A stretch of 64,000 bases of DNA, from contig JAAMXP010003108.1 in NCBI GenBank assembly GCA_019693395.1, forward strand, positions 31,536-95,535, read 5' to 3'. The translations under genes and the position numbers were made by a program. The notes below the pieces were generated by a model. That model was given only the letters and a program-made list of their open reading frames with translations, was not told the DNA's origin and did no database searches. Position 1 is the first letter of the stretch, and every line of letters begins with the position of its first letter. Of the stretch, positions 1-13,000 are shown in pieces. Source of the DNA: Ettlia oleoabundans. Lineage: Eukaryota; Chlorophyta; Chlorophyceae; Chlamydomonadales.

Positions 1-3000
1 TGTTGATGAACGCCCACGGGCTTGCTCATAGCACTCACCGCAAAGTCTATCTTTATTCCTGACAGCTCATTGATCATGAGGGCTGAGTATGCATAGAAGA
101 AGATGGATACCCAGTGGATCCAACCAATCCAATCGGGCATACTTTCGGGGTTGACCAGCATGCCTGCACGGGTAGAGAAAAGGGAGGGTTGCGGGCTGGG
201 CAAGTAGGGCAAATAACTATTGGTGAACGTGTTTTGCGCTGCCACAGTGCTTACAGCCCGCAGAAGGTATTGGGTTGTTTGTAATGGTGGTTCATGTGCC
301 CTGTGTTTTGGGACTATAACACAAATACTAGCAGCCCCTGCCCTCAATCTAGCTGACAGCTGGGTGCTTAGGAGCTGCCAAGCCGTTTTTGAAGTCGCCC
401 ACCTGACAGCACCACTGACACCAGCAGCACAATGTTCATGATCAGGCCAGCCACTCCTGCGGTGCTGCTGCCCACAGTGACTGCCAGCGACAGGGCCCCC
501 ATCGCTGCACCAATAGGGTTGGACACAGGCGGCGGGCAGGAGCAAGAGCAAGATCAGCGGGTGGGGTTGGGGTTGCCAAAGCTAAACACCGGAATGCACC
601 TACGGTACACTGCGATGATTTCCACCGAAACAACTTGCAAGAGGTGTTGCTGTGCTGTGCTGTGCTGTGCTGCACTGTCAAGTAAAGACCCCCTCTGGTA
701 ACGCAGAGAGGGCTGTACCGGGCACTCAAACGTCTAAACACAAAACCCACCGCCAGAGAAGGTGGCAAGAACCATGAAGAAGGTGGCGACGGTCGCGGAG
801 GCTGTCTGGAGCCCCATCTACATTGCCAGAAACAGAGGCAAACCAGCAGGACTCAATAAGGCGCCATACTAGAGAGTGGACTTATCATCCAGAAGGAGCA
901 ACCAGGAAGCTGGCACCTTTTGACAAATGGAGGCGCCAGCAAGTGGCAGTCCATGCAGCCAGCAAACTCATCAAGGGGTCGGCGGGAGCGGTGCCCGTGA
1001 CTGGACATGGTTGCCTACAAAACCCCTCTGCTCGCAGCTCACCATGGGATAGAAAGGTGCCGAGAAGATAAAGACGGGTATGACGCGCAGCAGAAGGGCG
1101 TCCAGGACGAGCTTGGCCAGCAGATAGGTGCCGGGCCTGTAGTAGCCACCTGCCATGCAGGATGTGCAGGCACAATAAGCAAGTTTGATTAACATATGAA
1201 GCAACCTGCCAAGCAGGAAGCATAAGCAAGAAGCGAATGTTGGACAAATAGAAGCAGGGGCGAAGAATGCGGTGTAGAGTTGTACATCAGATCCCACTTG
1301 TTACTCAGCGTGCAATCAAGCCGTGTACTCTGCCTTGCGAGAGTGCATCGTTTCCCCAATCATGCTTTCAAGCTAGTCGCATACGAAGCAAGTCGCAAAT
1401 TGATGGAGAGTGAGGTGGACACTTACCCCTCACTTCCCGCATCACCATGCGTCGTTCCATCATGAACAAGTCCACGGTGGTGAGGGAGGTGAAGGCAAAG
1501 AAGCTGAGAACGAAAAACATGCCGCCTGGATAGGGTGTGTGGCACAAGCGAGTCAGGCAGGCAGCTTCTCCAAAGGCGAAGATGAGATCCATGAGCAACG
1601 AAGATAGCAGGCGTGATTGGCTGCCTAAGCTGCAAACAGTGATGCTCAGTAAGACGAGGAAGCAACATGCATAACCAGCGTGGATGCCGGAACATTGCTA
1701 TCCCACGGACACATCGCTGGGTAAGTTTGCTGGTGCCGCTTCCACCTCCGCTGCCCCTGCTGGCCACTCACCCACACGGTTCTGGGCGCCTGAGACATCA
1801 AAGGACACTTGGAAGAACACGGCTCCCACCAACACGCCCATGAGCAGCGCCAAAATCCTGCCAGAAGGGCAAACAAAGGCAACAGGCAAACATGCAGGTC
1901 TCCTAGGGAACAAACGCGCCGAGTTTAATGCAACTGGTTATGATGTAGCAGGCCCAACGCTCACTGGCACGCAGCATGCCAGCGCCACGCCTGTTTCCCG
2001 GTTGCCTTGCGCAGAGTAGCGCTCGATTGCCAGCAGCATGCTGGCATCTCTGCCCCTTCGCAAGCAGCAGGCCGTTGTCTGCTCACCAGTGGAGCAGCAG
2101 GAGGGACGGGTTCCGCAGGATGTTTACCAGGGTCCGCCAGAACACAACCGCCAGCTCCCTGCTCAGGCTGCGGCGCGGGTGCACATGCGCCGCCTGCCGT
2201 GCCTCTGGCTCAGCTGCCCCCATGCTGCTTGCGCGTGATGTTCCTGCTCCCTCCACGTCCTCCTCGCTGCCCAATCGGCTGTCCAGCTTGCCGCCAATAG
2301 CCGTGCTGCTGCTGCCCCCACCCATGCCTTGATCCCCCCCGTCAGAGAAGCCGACTGCAGTGAGCGGCACTGGCAACAAGCCATCTGCCTGCGGCACGTT
2401 CTGCCGCTGCTTGCCGCGTGCCTCCATCAGCTGCTGCAGGCTGTCTGGGTTGCTCACCGCCTCCAGCATGTGCTCCGCAATGGCGGTACCCACAGGACAG
2501 GGCAGCCCCATTTCAGCAAACCAGCCCTCTGCAGCCGAGGGGGGCCCCGAAAACAGGCAGTGGCCCTGCAGAGAAGGCAGGGCACAAACAACAACGCAGC
2601 AGTTGTATATCAGATGCAGCATCACGAGTGAGCAGAATTGGTCATGAAGTGACTCACTCTAAACATAACTACCTCAGCTCCTGCAAGGCGTGCTTCCTCT
2701 TACTCACATACAATCTAAAGCTTGTGCCAGGCGCGACACCAGGAACCAACCCTGTTTCCCGTGTACTGGGAGCAGGCCCGTCCAAAAGGTTCGTGAGCTA
2801 CTCGGGTTACTAAACAGCAACCCAGCAAAACACTGCAACCCTTTCCAAACCCACCTGCGCCAGAAGGTAGGCCCTGTCAAGCAGCGAGAACATGGCTGGC
2901 GATGGCTGGTGGTAAGACAGCAGCACAATGCGTCCGTCGTTGGCCACCTGCGAGCATGGGCCACAGGGGCTCCAATGACGCACAAAAGGCAGCACAGAAG

Positions 3001-6000
3001 CAGCGTGTGGCACTTCAAGCTCCACAACGTGGACGTCTGCCCAGCGCAGAAGGTGGCTAGTCAGCGTTTCATACATGATGTGGGGTTCAGAAGCAATACT
3101 TGAGCTGAAAGACTCATCGGCTGCCCTGCTGCAGGCCACCACCGCTTGGTACAACTGGCCCAGCAGGGGCAGTCACCTGCTTCATCTGAGAATTGAAGTG
3201 CAGGGCTGTGAGGCTGTCCCCCATTCCCAACCCACGCCTTACGACCCCACACCACAAAGATACGCACCTGCTTAAGAGTGCGCATGAGGTGCAAGGCTGT
3301 GAAGCTGTCCAGCCCGCTGGTGGGTTCATCCAACACCAGCACTGCGGGCCTGGTCACTAGCTCCATGGCAATAGTGACCCTGCAGGAGGAAAGTGTGGCG
3401 GTGGCAGGAAGGGGGCTGGGTGTGAGATGGTGGTGGTGGCGCAAGGAAGGGCAAGAACGGGGCAAGACAAGGAAGCACGGGCAGTGACTGTTATGGGGGC
3501 AAGGTGGACACAACACGTGCATGGTAGGTCAAGGACGTGCGAGGGTGATGAAGTAGTCGCGGTGATTTACTGCATGTGGCCTAGACACAGGGCAGGACGG
3601 TGTGCCACTGTCGCAGAATTACGGTTCACGTGCACACCTGCGCCGTTCTCCGCCGCTAACGCCGCGTATGCCGCTGCTGCCCCCCACGCGGGAGCGCGCC
3701 ACATGCGAGAGGCCCAACTCTGCCAGTACAGATTGTACTGCCGCTTGTACCTCAACAGCGCTGGCCTCACAGAGCCTGCAGCAGCAGGCACGCCAAATGA
3801 GGAGTCCCCAGCCAGCTTGTGAAAAGTGCAGGGTGAGAAGCGGATGCCTTAGATGCATGCAGGCATTTGGATGCATGCAACACATGCCAAAATGAGGCAC
3901 GAACAGCTTGCCTGAGGATTGCTGAGTATCGGACGCACTCCTCAACCGTCAATGTGGGGAGCAGGTTGTCGTTCTGTGCTACGTAAGCTATCTGCAAGGG
4001 GGCCAGGAGTGAAACGACAGGAAAGTTGCCGAACGGTGAAAACTGGTGTCTGACAACACGGAAATCAAGCAGCAGCAGCACAAGCAACATAGAGTGAGGA
4101 GTTGAGATTGCAAGGATGCAGCAGAAGGCTGTCTTGCTGACCTTGCGCCGCGAGCTTGCTTGCAGCGGCTGCCCGTCCAGCATGACCGCTCCATTCAAGC
4201 TGCTGCTAGCATCCAAGTCCTCGGAAGAACCTGCCAGCATAGCCAGCAGTGTGGTCTTTCCAGAGCCCGAGGGGCCCAGCACCCCCACCAGCTCGCCACA
4301 TGCTGCCACACCACTGACATTTTTTAAAATCTGCTTGTGTCCGGGGGCACCCGCTGTAACCACATCAGCTGTCACGCCAGTTGTCTCAGTGGCGGGCGCC
4401 AGCGCCGGCGCTGTGTCGGCTGCTGCAGCGGCAGAGGCAGGGCTGCCCAACCCGCAAAGGAACAGCCGCTTGAGGCGTGAGTACCAGGGTTGGCTGTGAC
4501 GGACGGGAACTGCGCAAGTGAGGTTGTCAAAAGTCAACAGGTGAATGGGCTCCGAGGGGCGTCGCCTTACAGCCATCGCGCCGCCGCCAATGTCAGCAAC
4601 GCCTGCCGGCTTCACTGTTGCAGCAGCAGCAGAAGTGGCAGCAGCAGCGTCGGGTTTGGATCCGCTCCTAAACAAGGCTTGGTGCCTGCAGGTCAGCGGC
4701 AGAGTGGGTTGGTATTTTACTATAGAGCCACGCTTGAGAACGTAAACACACAGCTAATCAAGGAAACGAGATGGCTGACTCGCACTAACCATGCTATCTG
4801 CTCCTGCGACCTTAACACACACACACCCCCCCCCACCCCCCACCCCCACACACACCCCAAAAACAAATGAGCGCTCCCTACCAAGACACCTGAAGCCCTG
4901 CCGCACCTAATGAGATAGAGCGTCAGGAATCCCGCCAGACCCACCAGCACCATAAGCGGAATTGCCGCAACCACGGGATCATAGCTCTCCGACTGGGTGA
5001 CCCGGTAGTCGCCTGCGGGTGGGTAGAAGTAAAGCAATGCCGTTACAATGCTGATAAAATGATAAAAAAAACATTAACAAAGAGAGACAGAGGATAGAGA
5101 GCAAGGGTAAGTCAGGTAGCGGCCCAGCAACAAACCCACAACAGCAGAGCTGCTCCAAGTTGTTGTTTGTTGTTGTTGGTGTTGTTTGAAATCAATATAC
5201 TTTCAACCCGATTATATATTAATTGACTGAAACGTTGGTAGTGCATGTGAATACCCACCCCCAAAAGACAAAACACCACCCCTTCCATTCTGCCTCACGC
5301 ACCTTGCACGAAGCCAAGGCCCGGCACCACACAGGCGGCAATCTGGCAGGGTGCCACAAGCGTCACAAAGAAGTCCTGGATGTCAAAAGTGCATAGCCTG
5401 TCCAGGGTGCAGTCGATCGAAGCCGGCTTGCTGTTGATGATGCGCAGTATGCCCTCAACATCTGCGGCAAGGGCAATGGGGGCACGAGGGGACAGCTGCA
5501 ATGCGGTGTCAAGGGGTGGGAAAGCGTCAAGATGGAGCAAAAATCTGGCTGAGCTGCGTGCACACAGGCCACATTTCAGCTTGATAGCCTCTGCCCTTCC
5601 CTGGGGCAATCGAGCACCATGACAGCCTACAAGGATGCCATCTGAGAAACACGCACTCGCGAGTGCGTGCTGCCGCCACACACAACCCATAAACACACCT
5701 GGGCAGTCTGTCTGGCAAGCGCAGGTGGTGGTGGCACAATCCACGCGGGATGAGTTGTCCTTGAAGCCGCACTCGGTCGCTGTGCAGGTGATGGGGTTGT
5801 CCGCTTTGCCAGCCAACGCAAAATTCACCTTGCAGAATTGATCGGCTGCGAGAATGCCGGAATGCAGGGCAAGGAAGGGTAAGCATGAGAGTAAGGTTGT
5901 TGTGGGAGGGATTGAAGGGAAGGTACAGGTGTTGGGCTGGTGCGAGTGCCGAAAGGAAAGAGGGCATGGTCTGAAAAGCATGCCAGGAGCAGCGCACATG

Positions 6001-8277
6001 TCATGCTGACGCAATACGCAAAGGCGCGGCAGCAAGGCCAGCAGTGGCTGTGACTGGTGCCTCACCGGTGCTGGCCGGTGGCTGGCCGTCTGGCAGCGCG
6101 CTCGTGTTGCAGACCATGAAGAAGCTGCCAGGCACAATCGTTTGCGCCAGGCCCGTGCCCTGCAGAATGCAACCTACAACTTATCACCAACAAAGAATCA
6201 CCAATGATACACGCCAGATACGCCGTAGAAGAAGCAGCCACGCACATCCGCAGCATGGTGCATGGCCTCCTCCAGCCATCTGCCTCGTGCAGCTAAAAAT
6301 GCAGCGAAAAGGCCTGAAACTGCCGGCCATAATGGGACACCAAATTGCCGGCACATGCGCCTGTGCATGGCAGCAGCAGCGCAAGCTAGCTCACCGCCAG
6401 GTCGCAGGTGTAAGCCTTGGACTGCATGCCCTGCTGGAAGGCGGTCTCGCTGCTGCAGGTCGCGCCGCTGGAGCCAAAGTATGAGTCGCAAGCGGCATCC
6501 GTCTGACAAGCATCGCAGGAGGGACCACCCCAGCCCTCCTTGCAGTCGCACTGGCCGGTACTGGGGTTGTACTGCTGCAGGGCTGTGCAGGCTGCATCAA
6601 AAAGGGAGGTGAAGGAAAGCAGGGGAGGACAGAGTGGGTGGAGTTTGAAAGGTGAGCGTGCAGCGCCTCAGTTATTGGGCTTAACAGCTGAATTAGATGT
6701 GGCATTGGCTGCTGCGAACGAGTGTCCAACAGCCAAGCTTATTATATTAGCGATCAAAACATGCGATTCAATGCGTCAAAAAGGGCAGCTTGATGCACAC
6801 TGCGTGAGGCAGTTGTATGCACACAAGAACTCACTCCTCAAAGGCTGGCAGGGGTTGTCGGCATTGGAGGCAGGGGCGGGTGCAGCCTGGGGCTCCAGAG
6901 GGCACACAGCTTGGCTGCTAAGCTCCGCTGGGTAGCTGGAGCAGAAGCCTGAAGGCATGGAGCAGTTGGCGCCACCCCAGCCACACTGGCAGGAGCACCC
7001 CAGGGTCCCATCTTCCGCCTCTGTGCAGCGCCCATTAGGGCCGCAGTCTGTGGGGCAGCCCAGCGTGACGGCTGCCACAATCTGCCCCCGAAACCTGTAC
7101 TCAGACAGCCCCTCAATTGTGGAAGCACCAAAGGTTGTGTTGTACGGAGACTGGATGATCCAGTCGACTGTGCTGGATAGCGTGAGGGTGTTACCCTGCA
7201 GGCACAAGAGAGTCTCAGGCAGGTTGTGGCCCAGCATGGTTAGGGAAGCGTACTTGTTGTCTGAGTTACATGCCTGAGTCAGCGCTGCAGCGCACGGCCT
7301 GAAACAGGGTTGCCTACACAACACCAACAGCCCATAGAGCAGCAGGGTTGAGGTCAGGGAGGGCAGCATGGCACCTGAACGACAGCGGTGATGGCAGAAG
7401 TGTTGGTGTCGCCATTGCCGACCATGGAGAGCGTTTCATTGTTAATTAGTGATGTGGAGATAACAGTGCCCTCCACTATATCGCCCTGCAGCTCTGTTGA
7501 ATAAGTGGCAGCGTTGCCTGCCCCTCCTGATATTGGGGCGGGTGCTGCCGCTGCTAGGGGCGAACTGCTGATGGCGAATTTGTTGGCTTGGAGGTTGAGC
7601 GTAACAAAGGTCGAGCCCTGGAGCTGCAGCAGGCCGAGGGCGCAAGCACAGCACAGCGTGACACAGCATAGCACAGCATGACAAGCGCCAGCCGAGCAGC
7701 ATCATGGGCCACGTGATACAGCATGGCCCGCAACACGATACACCCGGACAGCAGCAGTGCGGCATGCAGCTACAACCAGGGTTGCTCGAGCGCGCCAGGA
7801 ACCAATACAGAAAACAAAGGCGTGGTTGCTGCCAATTGCCACAAATAAAATGTTGTAGCCAAATGGCAAGGTCATCAAAGCATCTGCCCACAACTAACCG
7901 CCCACCTCTATGCCATCCGCTGGATACAGCAGCAGGGGTCCGGTGGCTTCAGTGGTTTGTAGGCTGGCTCCAGCCAACTGCTCCTCCAGACCCGCAACGG
8001 TGGTGGGGCAGGGGCCGCTGCCGGGCAGCACAAGTGCCAGGGCACCTTCAAAGCCAACTAATGCATCGGGATAGGTGGGGATAAGTTGCTGCTGAATGGG
8101 CTGCATCACTGCTGATCCATCCATGGATTGAGTGGAGGAGCTGGCGTTGAGATACAGGGTCAGACTGCACCCGCCCTGCTCCTGCGCCGCCACGCCCGAG
8201 GCGCTCGCGAGCAACAGTAAGACTGCCGCTGCCACCGCCGCGCCCTTCGAGGCAGGGCGGCGGGCCCGCGCAACCAT
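1..8277 (-). CDS. ABCG-family half-transporter with cysteine-rich, EGF-like N-terminal ectodomain (C-terminus beyond window)
   Basis: ATP-driven membrane exporter of the ABCG (white-brown) family. The start ATG at 8275-8277 opens a signal peptide of about 31 residues (MVARARRPASKG, then an Ala/Leu core). The ectodomain follows in exons down to about 5290; it is Cys-rich with EGF-like stretches (about 6960-7060 and 6480-6590). A membrane segment lies near 4900-5000. The nucleotide-binding domain shows Walker A GPSGSGKTT (about 4250-4280), a Q-loop IAYVAQNDN (about 3970-3995), signature GVSGGERRR (about 3640-3670), Walker B LVLDEPTSGLD (about 3310-3345) and H-loop YHQPSP (about 2900-2920). Membrane exons run from about 2150 to 30, including GYYRPGTYLLAKLVLDALL. 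The order (signal, ectodomain, TM, NBD, TMD) resembles plant ABCG24/28-type proteins. The last exon seen ends near 28 with a donor, so the final exons are missing. Substrate unknown. Many exons; boundaries approximate. Confidence 0.9.
648..672. repeat. GCTGT pentanucleotide repeat in ABCG intron
   Basis: About five GCTGT units. Similar AGCAC/AGCAT pentamer runs occur near 7645-7682 and 42140-42175, all in introns. Confidence 0.85.
4819..4860. repeat. AC/C-rich microsatellite in ABCG intron
   Basis: Runs of ACACAC and polyC on the plus strand (polyG/GT on the coding strand) within an intron, just before the exon that holds the juxtamembrane segment. Confidence 0.9.
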
Positions 8278-8815
8278 GGATGCAGCCGTCCCTGATCAAG
8301 GCGTCACCGGTCTAACTAGACAAGCGCATTTCGTAAGCGGGTTAGGAGAGGGTTGCGGGTTCGGGGGAGCGGCGCAACTACACTGTATAAACGGTGCAGC
8401 ACTAACTGCTAGTTTGGCAGGAGCCCCTGGCAGCAAGGCACACGGTTGAGCGGGACGCGGGGCTGCCAGCGTGTCTTTTTTCACGATCCTTCTGCTTAAG
8501 CTGATTAAGGGGCCCCTTCGATGAGGTATCACGTGACCTAAGCCCCATTGAATCGCCGGGGGGCCGTGGCGTGGCAACCTCAAAACCAGCTGTCCAACAA
8601 GCAGCGGCTCCGCCTGCACGGCGCCATACTGCTAACCTTCCATGCAATTGGCGCCGGATTGCGCTGACCCCCATCACACATTAGGAGGCGGGGACTTCTC
8701 AGCTAATGCTACATCATAGGTGTTTAAGAACTAACGCAAAAGAAGAGCAGTGCGGGCAGGGGTATATGCCTGTTGAAATGACACACCCGTTGACAGCCGA
8801 AGCCTTGCCGCAGCC
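8278..8815. other. Intergenic: upstream of ABCG gene, 3' flank of mTERF gene
   Basis: This 0.5-kb stretch lies between the ABCG start and the mTERF stop. I see no coding exon, RNA gene or clear repeat in it. It should hold the ABCG promoter and 5' UTR and the mTERF 3' UTR. Confidence 0.6.
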
Positions 8816-9808
8816 TCAAAGCGAGGTTGCCAGTAGCTCAACCACCTGCTCCTTGCTGCTGCCACTTTCTAGCAGAAAGGCTACCATGCGCCGCAAGCCG
8901 TCTACTTCCACACCCACAATACTGGGTCTCCTCTCCACCACCTCTGCCACCTCCTGCTGGCTAAGCCCCAGCTCCCCAGTCAAGTACTGGAAGAAAGGCT
9001 GCAGCCGCTCCTCCACGCGGTACGACAACAGTGCAGGGTGTGCCAGTATTGCCTGCACCAGCATAAGATGATGGTTCGATATCAAGGAGAGCATTATCCA
9101 AATCTAGCTAATTGTCCAACAACATTTCCCTCTTTGCGTTGCAGCAAAAGCACCCGAGTCCTCAGCCTTTCCGCTCATACCCACAGCTTTCCATCCCACC
9201 TTGGCCACCTGCTCCTGGCTGAGTCCTGCAGCTTGCAGGAACTCCACCACAGGCTTAAGGTCCGCTTCGACATCCAGTTTCCGTGCGTAGGGATTGGTGG
9301 GCTGTTTGCTGTTTTTCGAGGTGTGCAGACTGTTGGGATTCATGGCTATGTCCAGCACCCGATTGATCTCTGTCTGGTTGTCAATACCCAGCCCACGAAG
9401 AAAGTTGCCTGCCGCCAAGTAAGCCAGGTTCTGACCGGCAGCAGGCTGGGCCAGCGCTGCATGGGACGCGAAAAGCGGGGGAGTCTTGAAACCTTGGCGA
9501 AGGGGGTCTGTGCAAAAATGCTGAATCCACCAAGGGTAGGATGGTGCTGTTGTTAGCAAATCACACCAAGCACAGGGCTTCATTTACTAAGCAGCCCAGC
9601 AGCGCGCACCGTCTCTGAGCAGCCGCCCAACGTCGCCCTGCTTGGCTTGGCAACGGGCGGGGTGGCGGCGGCAAGCGTGACTGCCCCCGAGTGCCGCTCT
9701 CCATCGTCTATCCACGCATATGGCTGCTGGCACGGCGCTGCTGCTGTCTCTTGTGCTTGCTGCTGTTGGCGCCACGAGCTGAAGCTGTGCAAATACTGCT
9801 GCCGCCAT
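8816..9808 (-). CDS. mTERF-domain protein, probably plastid or mitochondrial
   Basis: mTERF proteins are helical-repeat nucleic-acid binders that act in organelle transcription, splicing or rRNA maturation. Three exons read cleanly: 9610-9808, 9200-9507 and 8816-9052. Together they give 744 nt, 247 residues plus stop, in phase throughout. The first exon (MAAAVFAQLQLVAPTAAS) is Ala/Ser/Arg-rich like a transit peptide. The rest has mTERF-type helical repeats of the form LxxxGLSxEQVAxV and LGLSQQEVAEVVERRPSIV, followed by FLLESGSSKEQVVELLA. It is short for the family, with perhaps four repeats. The upstream region is shared with the divergent WD40 gene. Target nucleic acid unknown; the compartment is an inference. 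Confidence 0.85.
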
Positions 9809-10049
9809 AATTGTTCGCGCCGTCACACGAGAAACGTGACAGGGAATGAGAATGCAGAAGTCACATATACAATGCAAGTGAAATGGGTGATTGGAGGCTG
9901 GCAAACCACGACCGCCCTGCTGTGGGTTGCTGCGCCTTGGTGTACTTGAAAGGAAGATCGACAGAGCGGCCAGAATACCCGGCCAGGAAGTAGTTGATAG
10001 CGGCATGTGTGCAACGCTTGTGACGTCCGGTTGATCAATTTCTGCAGGA
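9809..10049. promoter_or_regulatory. Divergent promoter region, mTERF / TFIIIC-like WD40 gene
   Basis: About 240 bp separate the mTERF ATG (minus) from the first plausible ATG of the WD40 gene (plus, 10050). No TATA-like or other named element stands out. The regulatory call rests only on the head-to-head layout. Confidence 0.4.
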
Positions 10050-13000
10050 ATGGCAGCCTATTTCGACAGCTGGAGGACGCCCAACAGCGAGGTCGTGGTG
10101 AAGAGGCGAGTGATCGACGCAAGGGCATCTTCTCTCGGCCAGCTGCTGATCTGCCAGCCCGCCCTGCTGCCACTGGCTGCCGCCATTCCCCGCCGCGTGC
10201 TTGCCATTATAGCAGCTGCTTCTCAGCCTTCATGCTCACGTTGCTCAACTGTGTACACTCATTCGCTGCCTACAGTGAGTGGCAGTGTTACTGTCCATAC
10301 AGCCTCCAGACGCTACCTCTGGTGCTGCCTAGTGCTGTCGATGCCAGCCTACAAGTCGTGCTGCCGCTTTTTGGCGCCGCCAGTGCCAGCCCCTCTGGAA
10401 CCGGCTTGGTGACGGGCCCAGATGGCAGCCTGGGTGCACCAGGAAGCAGCAGTTCTGTTGCGGTGGGCAGCAGCTTGAGCAAAGCTGAGTCGAGGGATGT
10501 GATTCTCAATGCCGGAGGGCCTGTATGGGCAATGGACTGGTGCCCAGCCGGCAGCGCCAGTACAGGCAGCAGTGGTGCAACAGCTGACGATGCAAGTGCA
10601 GGCCCTGCAACAAGTGCAACCAGAGCAGCAGCAGAAGGAACCTGCGATTATCTGGCGGTCAGCTGTCACCCATTGCAGGCGCAGCATAATGTCATCGGCG
10701 CGCTACTCCAGGGGCCAGCCTGCATTCAAGTCTGGCAGCTGAGCAACCCTGAGCCTCCTACCCAACCTTCCCAACAACGACAACAGCAGCAGCAGCAGAA
10801 GGGGAAGCAGCAGCAGGCAAAGCAGCAGCCACAGCTTCAGCTCCCGCGCATGGTGCTGGCGTTGGCGCATGATAGTGGGCTGGCTTGGCACTGCCAGTGG
10901 TGCCCGGATGCCTCGCTGGCAGACAACTCTTCGCCTGGCAATGGCGACATGCTTCCTAGGTGAGGCAAGCCCCTAATTGACACCTTCCAGGGGGCTGGTT
11001 GTAATCATTACTCTATCCATGGCGCTATGAAGTATGTAAAGCAGTGGCCGCTCTACCTGACATGGTGCCTGGCAGTGCCCCCTGGTGCCAGAGTATGTAG
11101 CGGTTCAGGCAGGTACATATAGATTGGTGGTCACAACTTGAAGTGCCTGCCTGCCTGCCTGCCTGCCCAGCCCGGCTGCCATCCGTCTGTCTGCAGGCTG
11201 GGTCTACTGGCAGCTGCCCTTGGCGACGGCAGCGTGCGCATCTGGCCGGTGCCCCAGCCGCATGCAGCAGCTCAGCAGCTGGACCCAGCAGCAGCATCAG
11301 CAACAACACCACTAGTGCTGTCGGTGCCACCTGTGGCGGTGATTGGCAGCGCTGTGCTTGGCAGCAGCCTGCCATGTGTGCTAGACTGGCTGCCTGCGCC
11401 GCCTTATGATCTCTTGGCGGTGGGCTGCTGGGACGGCACGGTAGCTCTGTTCAAGCTTGTCCCTGGCGCACCGACGCCGACTGCCCAACACAACGGCGGC
11501 CTGCCGTCGGCGGGAGGACAGCAGCAGCAGGGGGCGGCGGCTGTTGGCGGCCATAGTGGCAGCAGCAGTGCACCTGGCAGCGGCAGCAGCAGCAGCAGCA
11601 TGTACGGGCTTGAGTTGCTGTCCCATTTCAGCGCTGACGCTTTGCCGCTGCGCGCGCTGCGCTGGGTGCCGCCGTCGGTCTGTGGCGACACCATCGACTT
11701 GCTGCACCGCCAGGTGCTGCTGACAGCGGGGCATGAGGGCTGCCTGCGCATTTGGGACCTAAGGTGAGCTCTTGGTGGCAGAATAGAGATAGAGAAGAGG
11801 CAAAGACGGGGACAGCTGAGCGCCTGGCAAGGGGTATGTTGCACTTGTTCGAGCCTGGTCAGCCCAGGAATTCATGAGAGCTGGCTGCTGCAGCCCTCCA
11901 GCAGTTGTTTAAAGTGTGATTGCCAGGTCAACCAGCCTGCCCTCGCCCACCAGCATGCTGTACCCGCATTGACCTGTATGTGGCGTTTTTGGTCATACCA
12001 TGCAGGGACCCCTTCCAGCCGCTGTACTCACACGTCCTTTCCTCCAACTCCACCATTCTCTCAGGTGCACCCAGCCGCTTTGCGTGCTGCTTGCCGCGAA
12101 ATGCCAGCATGGCAGCTTGCCATTCACGGTCACCCCGCTGTGGCTGCCTCACCCGGCTTGCCACCATCTTGTTGCCCAGGTTTCCAGGGTCAATTGCCCC
12201 ACGACCCCCTTCTCCTAGATCTGTGAGAGGGTTTCGCAAGCTCCCAGTTGGGTGTATGTTTGCGTTTGTATGCAGCGGACTGGACAGCCCGCCCCTTTGG
12301 GCTGCTTGTTGCCATGGAAGATGCCAGTTTACGCGGGATCGTGCTCGATTCAACGCTTATTAATCGTGCCACGGAACAGGGTGCGGGCACATTCAGGGCC
12401 AGGAAGTGTTCCAAGTGTCGGAATGGCACTGGCTTGTTTGGCACCAGAATTAAGGTGGTTCTGGGGAGATGTTCAGGAGACTGATCGACTGCTTATGGTT
12501 GTGGTGCTCTTTACCTGCACATTTTCACCAACACACCTTTGCCTACACCCTTTCACCTTTGAGTCAGAACCAACCCAATTTAGGTGCTGGACTGCCACCG
12601 CTGGCGCTGTGAAGCCAAGACCATCTGCTCTGCTCTCTGCTAACGTCATGCTATGCCGTGCCAAGCTGTCGCCTGCAGAGAAGAAGGCCATGTTTAGCGT
12701 GACCTGGCGCGGGCTCAACATGGGCGCTCTGTGGAGCCTGGCGGTGCATCAGGGCATGCAGGCAAGCCACCCGCGCAGCTGCTGTTGCTGTTCTCAATGA
12801 GTCCCTGGCGGCGCATCAGGGCATGCATGCAAGCCCTCTTGTTGCTGATGGTGTGGTTCATGGGTCCCTTGCCTTCACAGCTGGGTGTGACGGCATTGAT
12901 TGACCAGCATTGACCGAACCAGGGTGGTGTGTTGAAGTGAACAACCAGCTGAATGGACCAGGGTGCCGTTTTTCGGCTAGTATTGCACATTGCTTCCTGT

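Noticed and set aside
9070..9085. GGTTCGATATC resembling a tRNA B-box
   Set aside because: No A-box or cloverleaf arms surround it; it lies in an mTERF intron.
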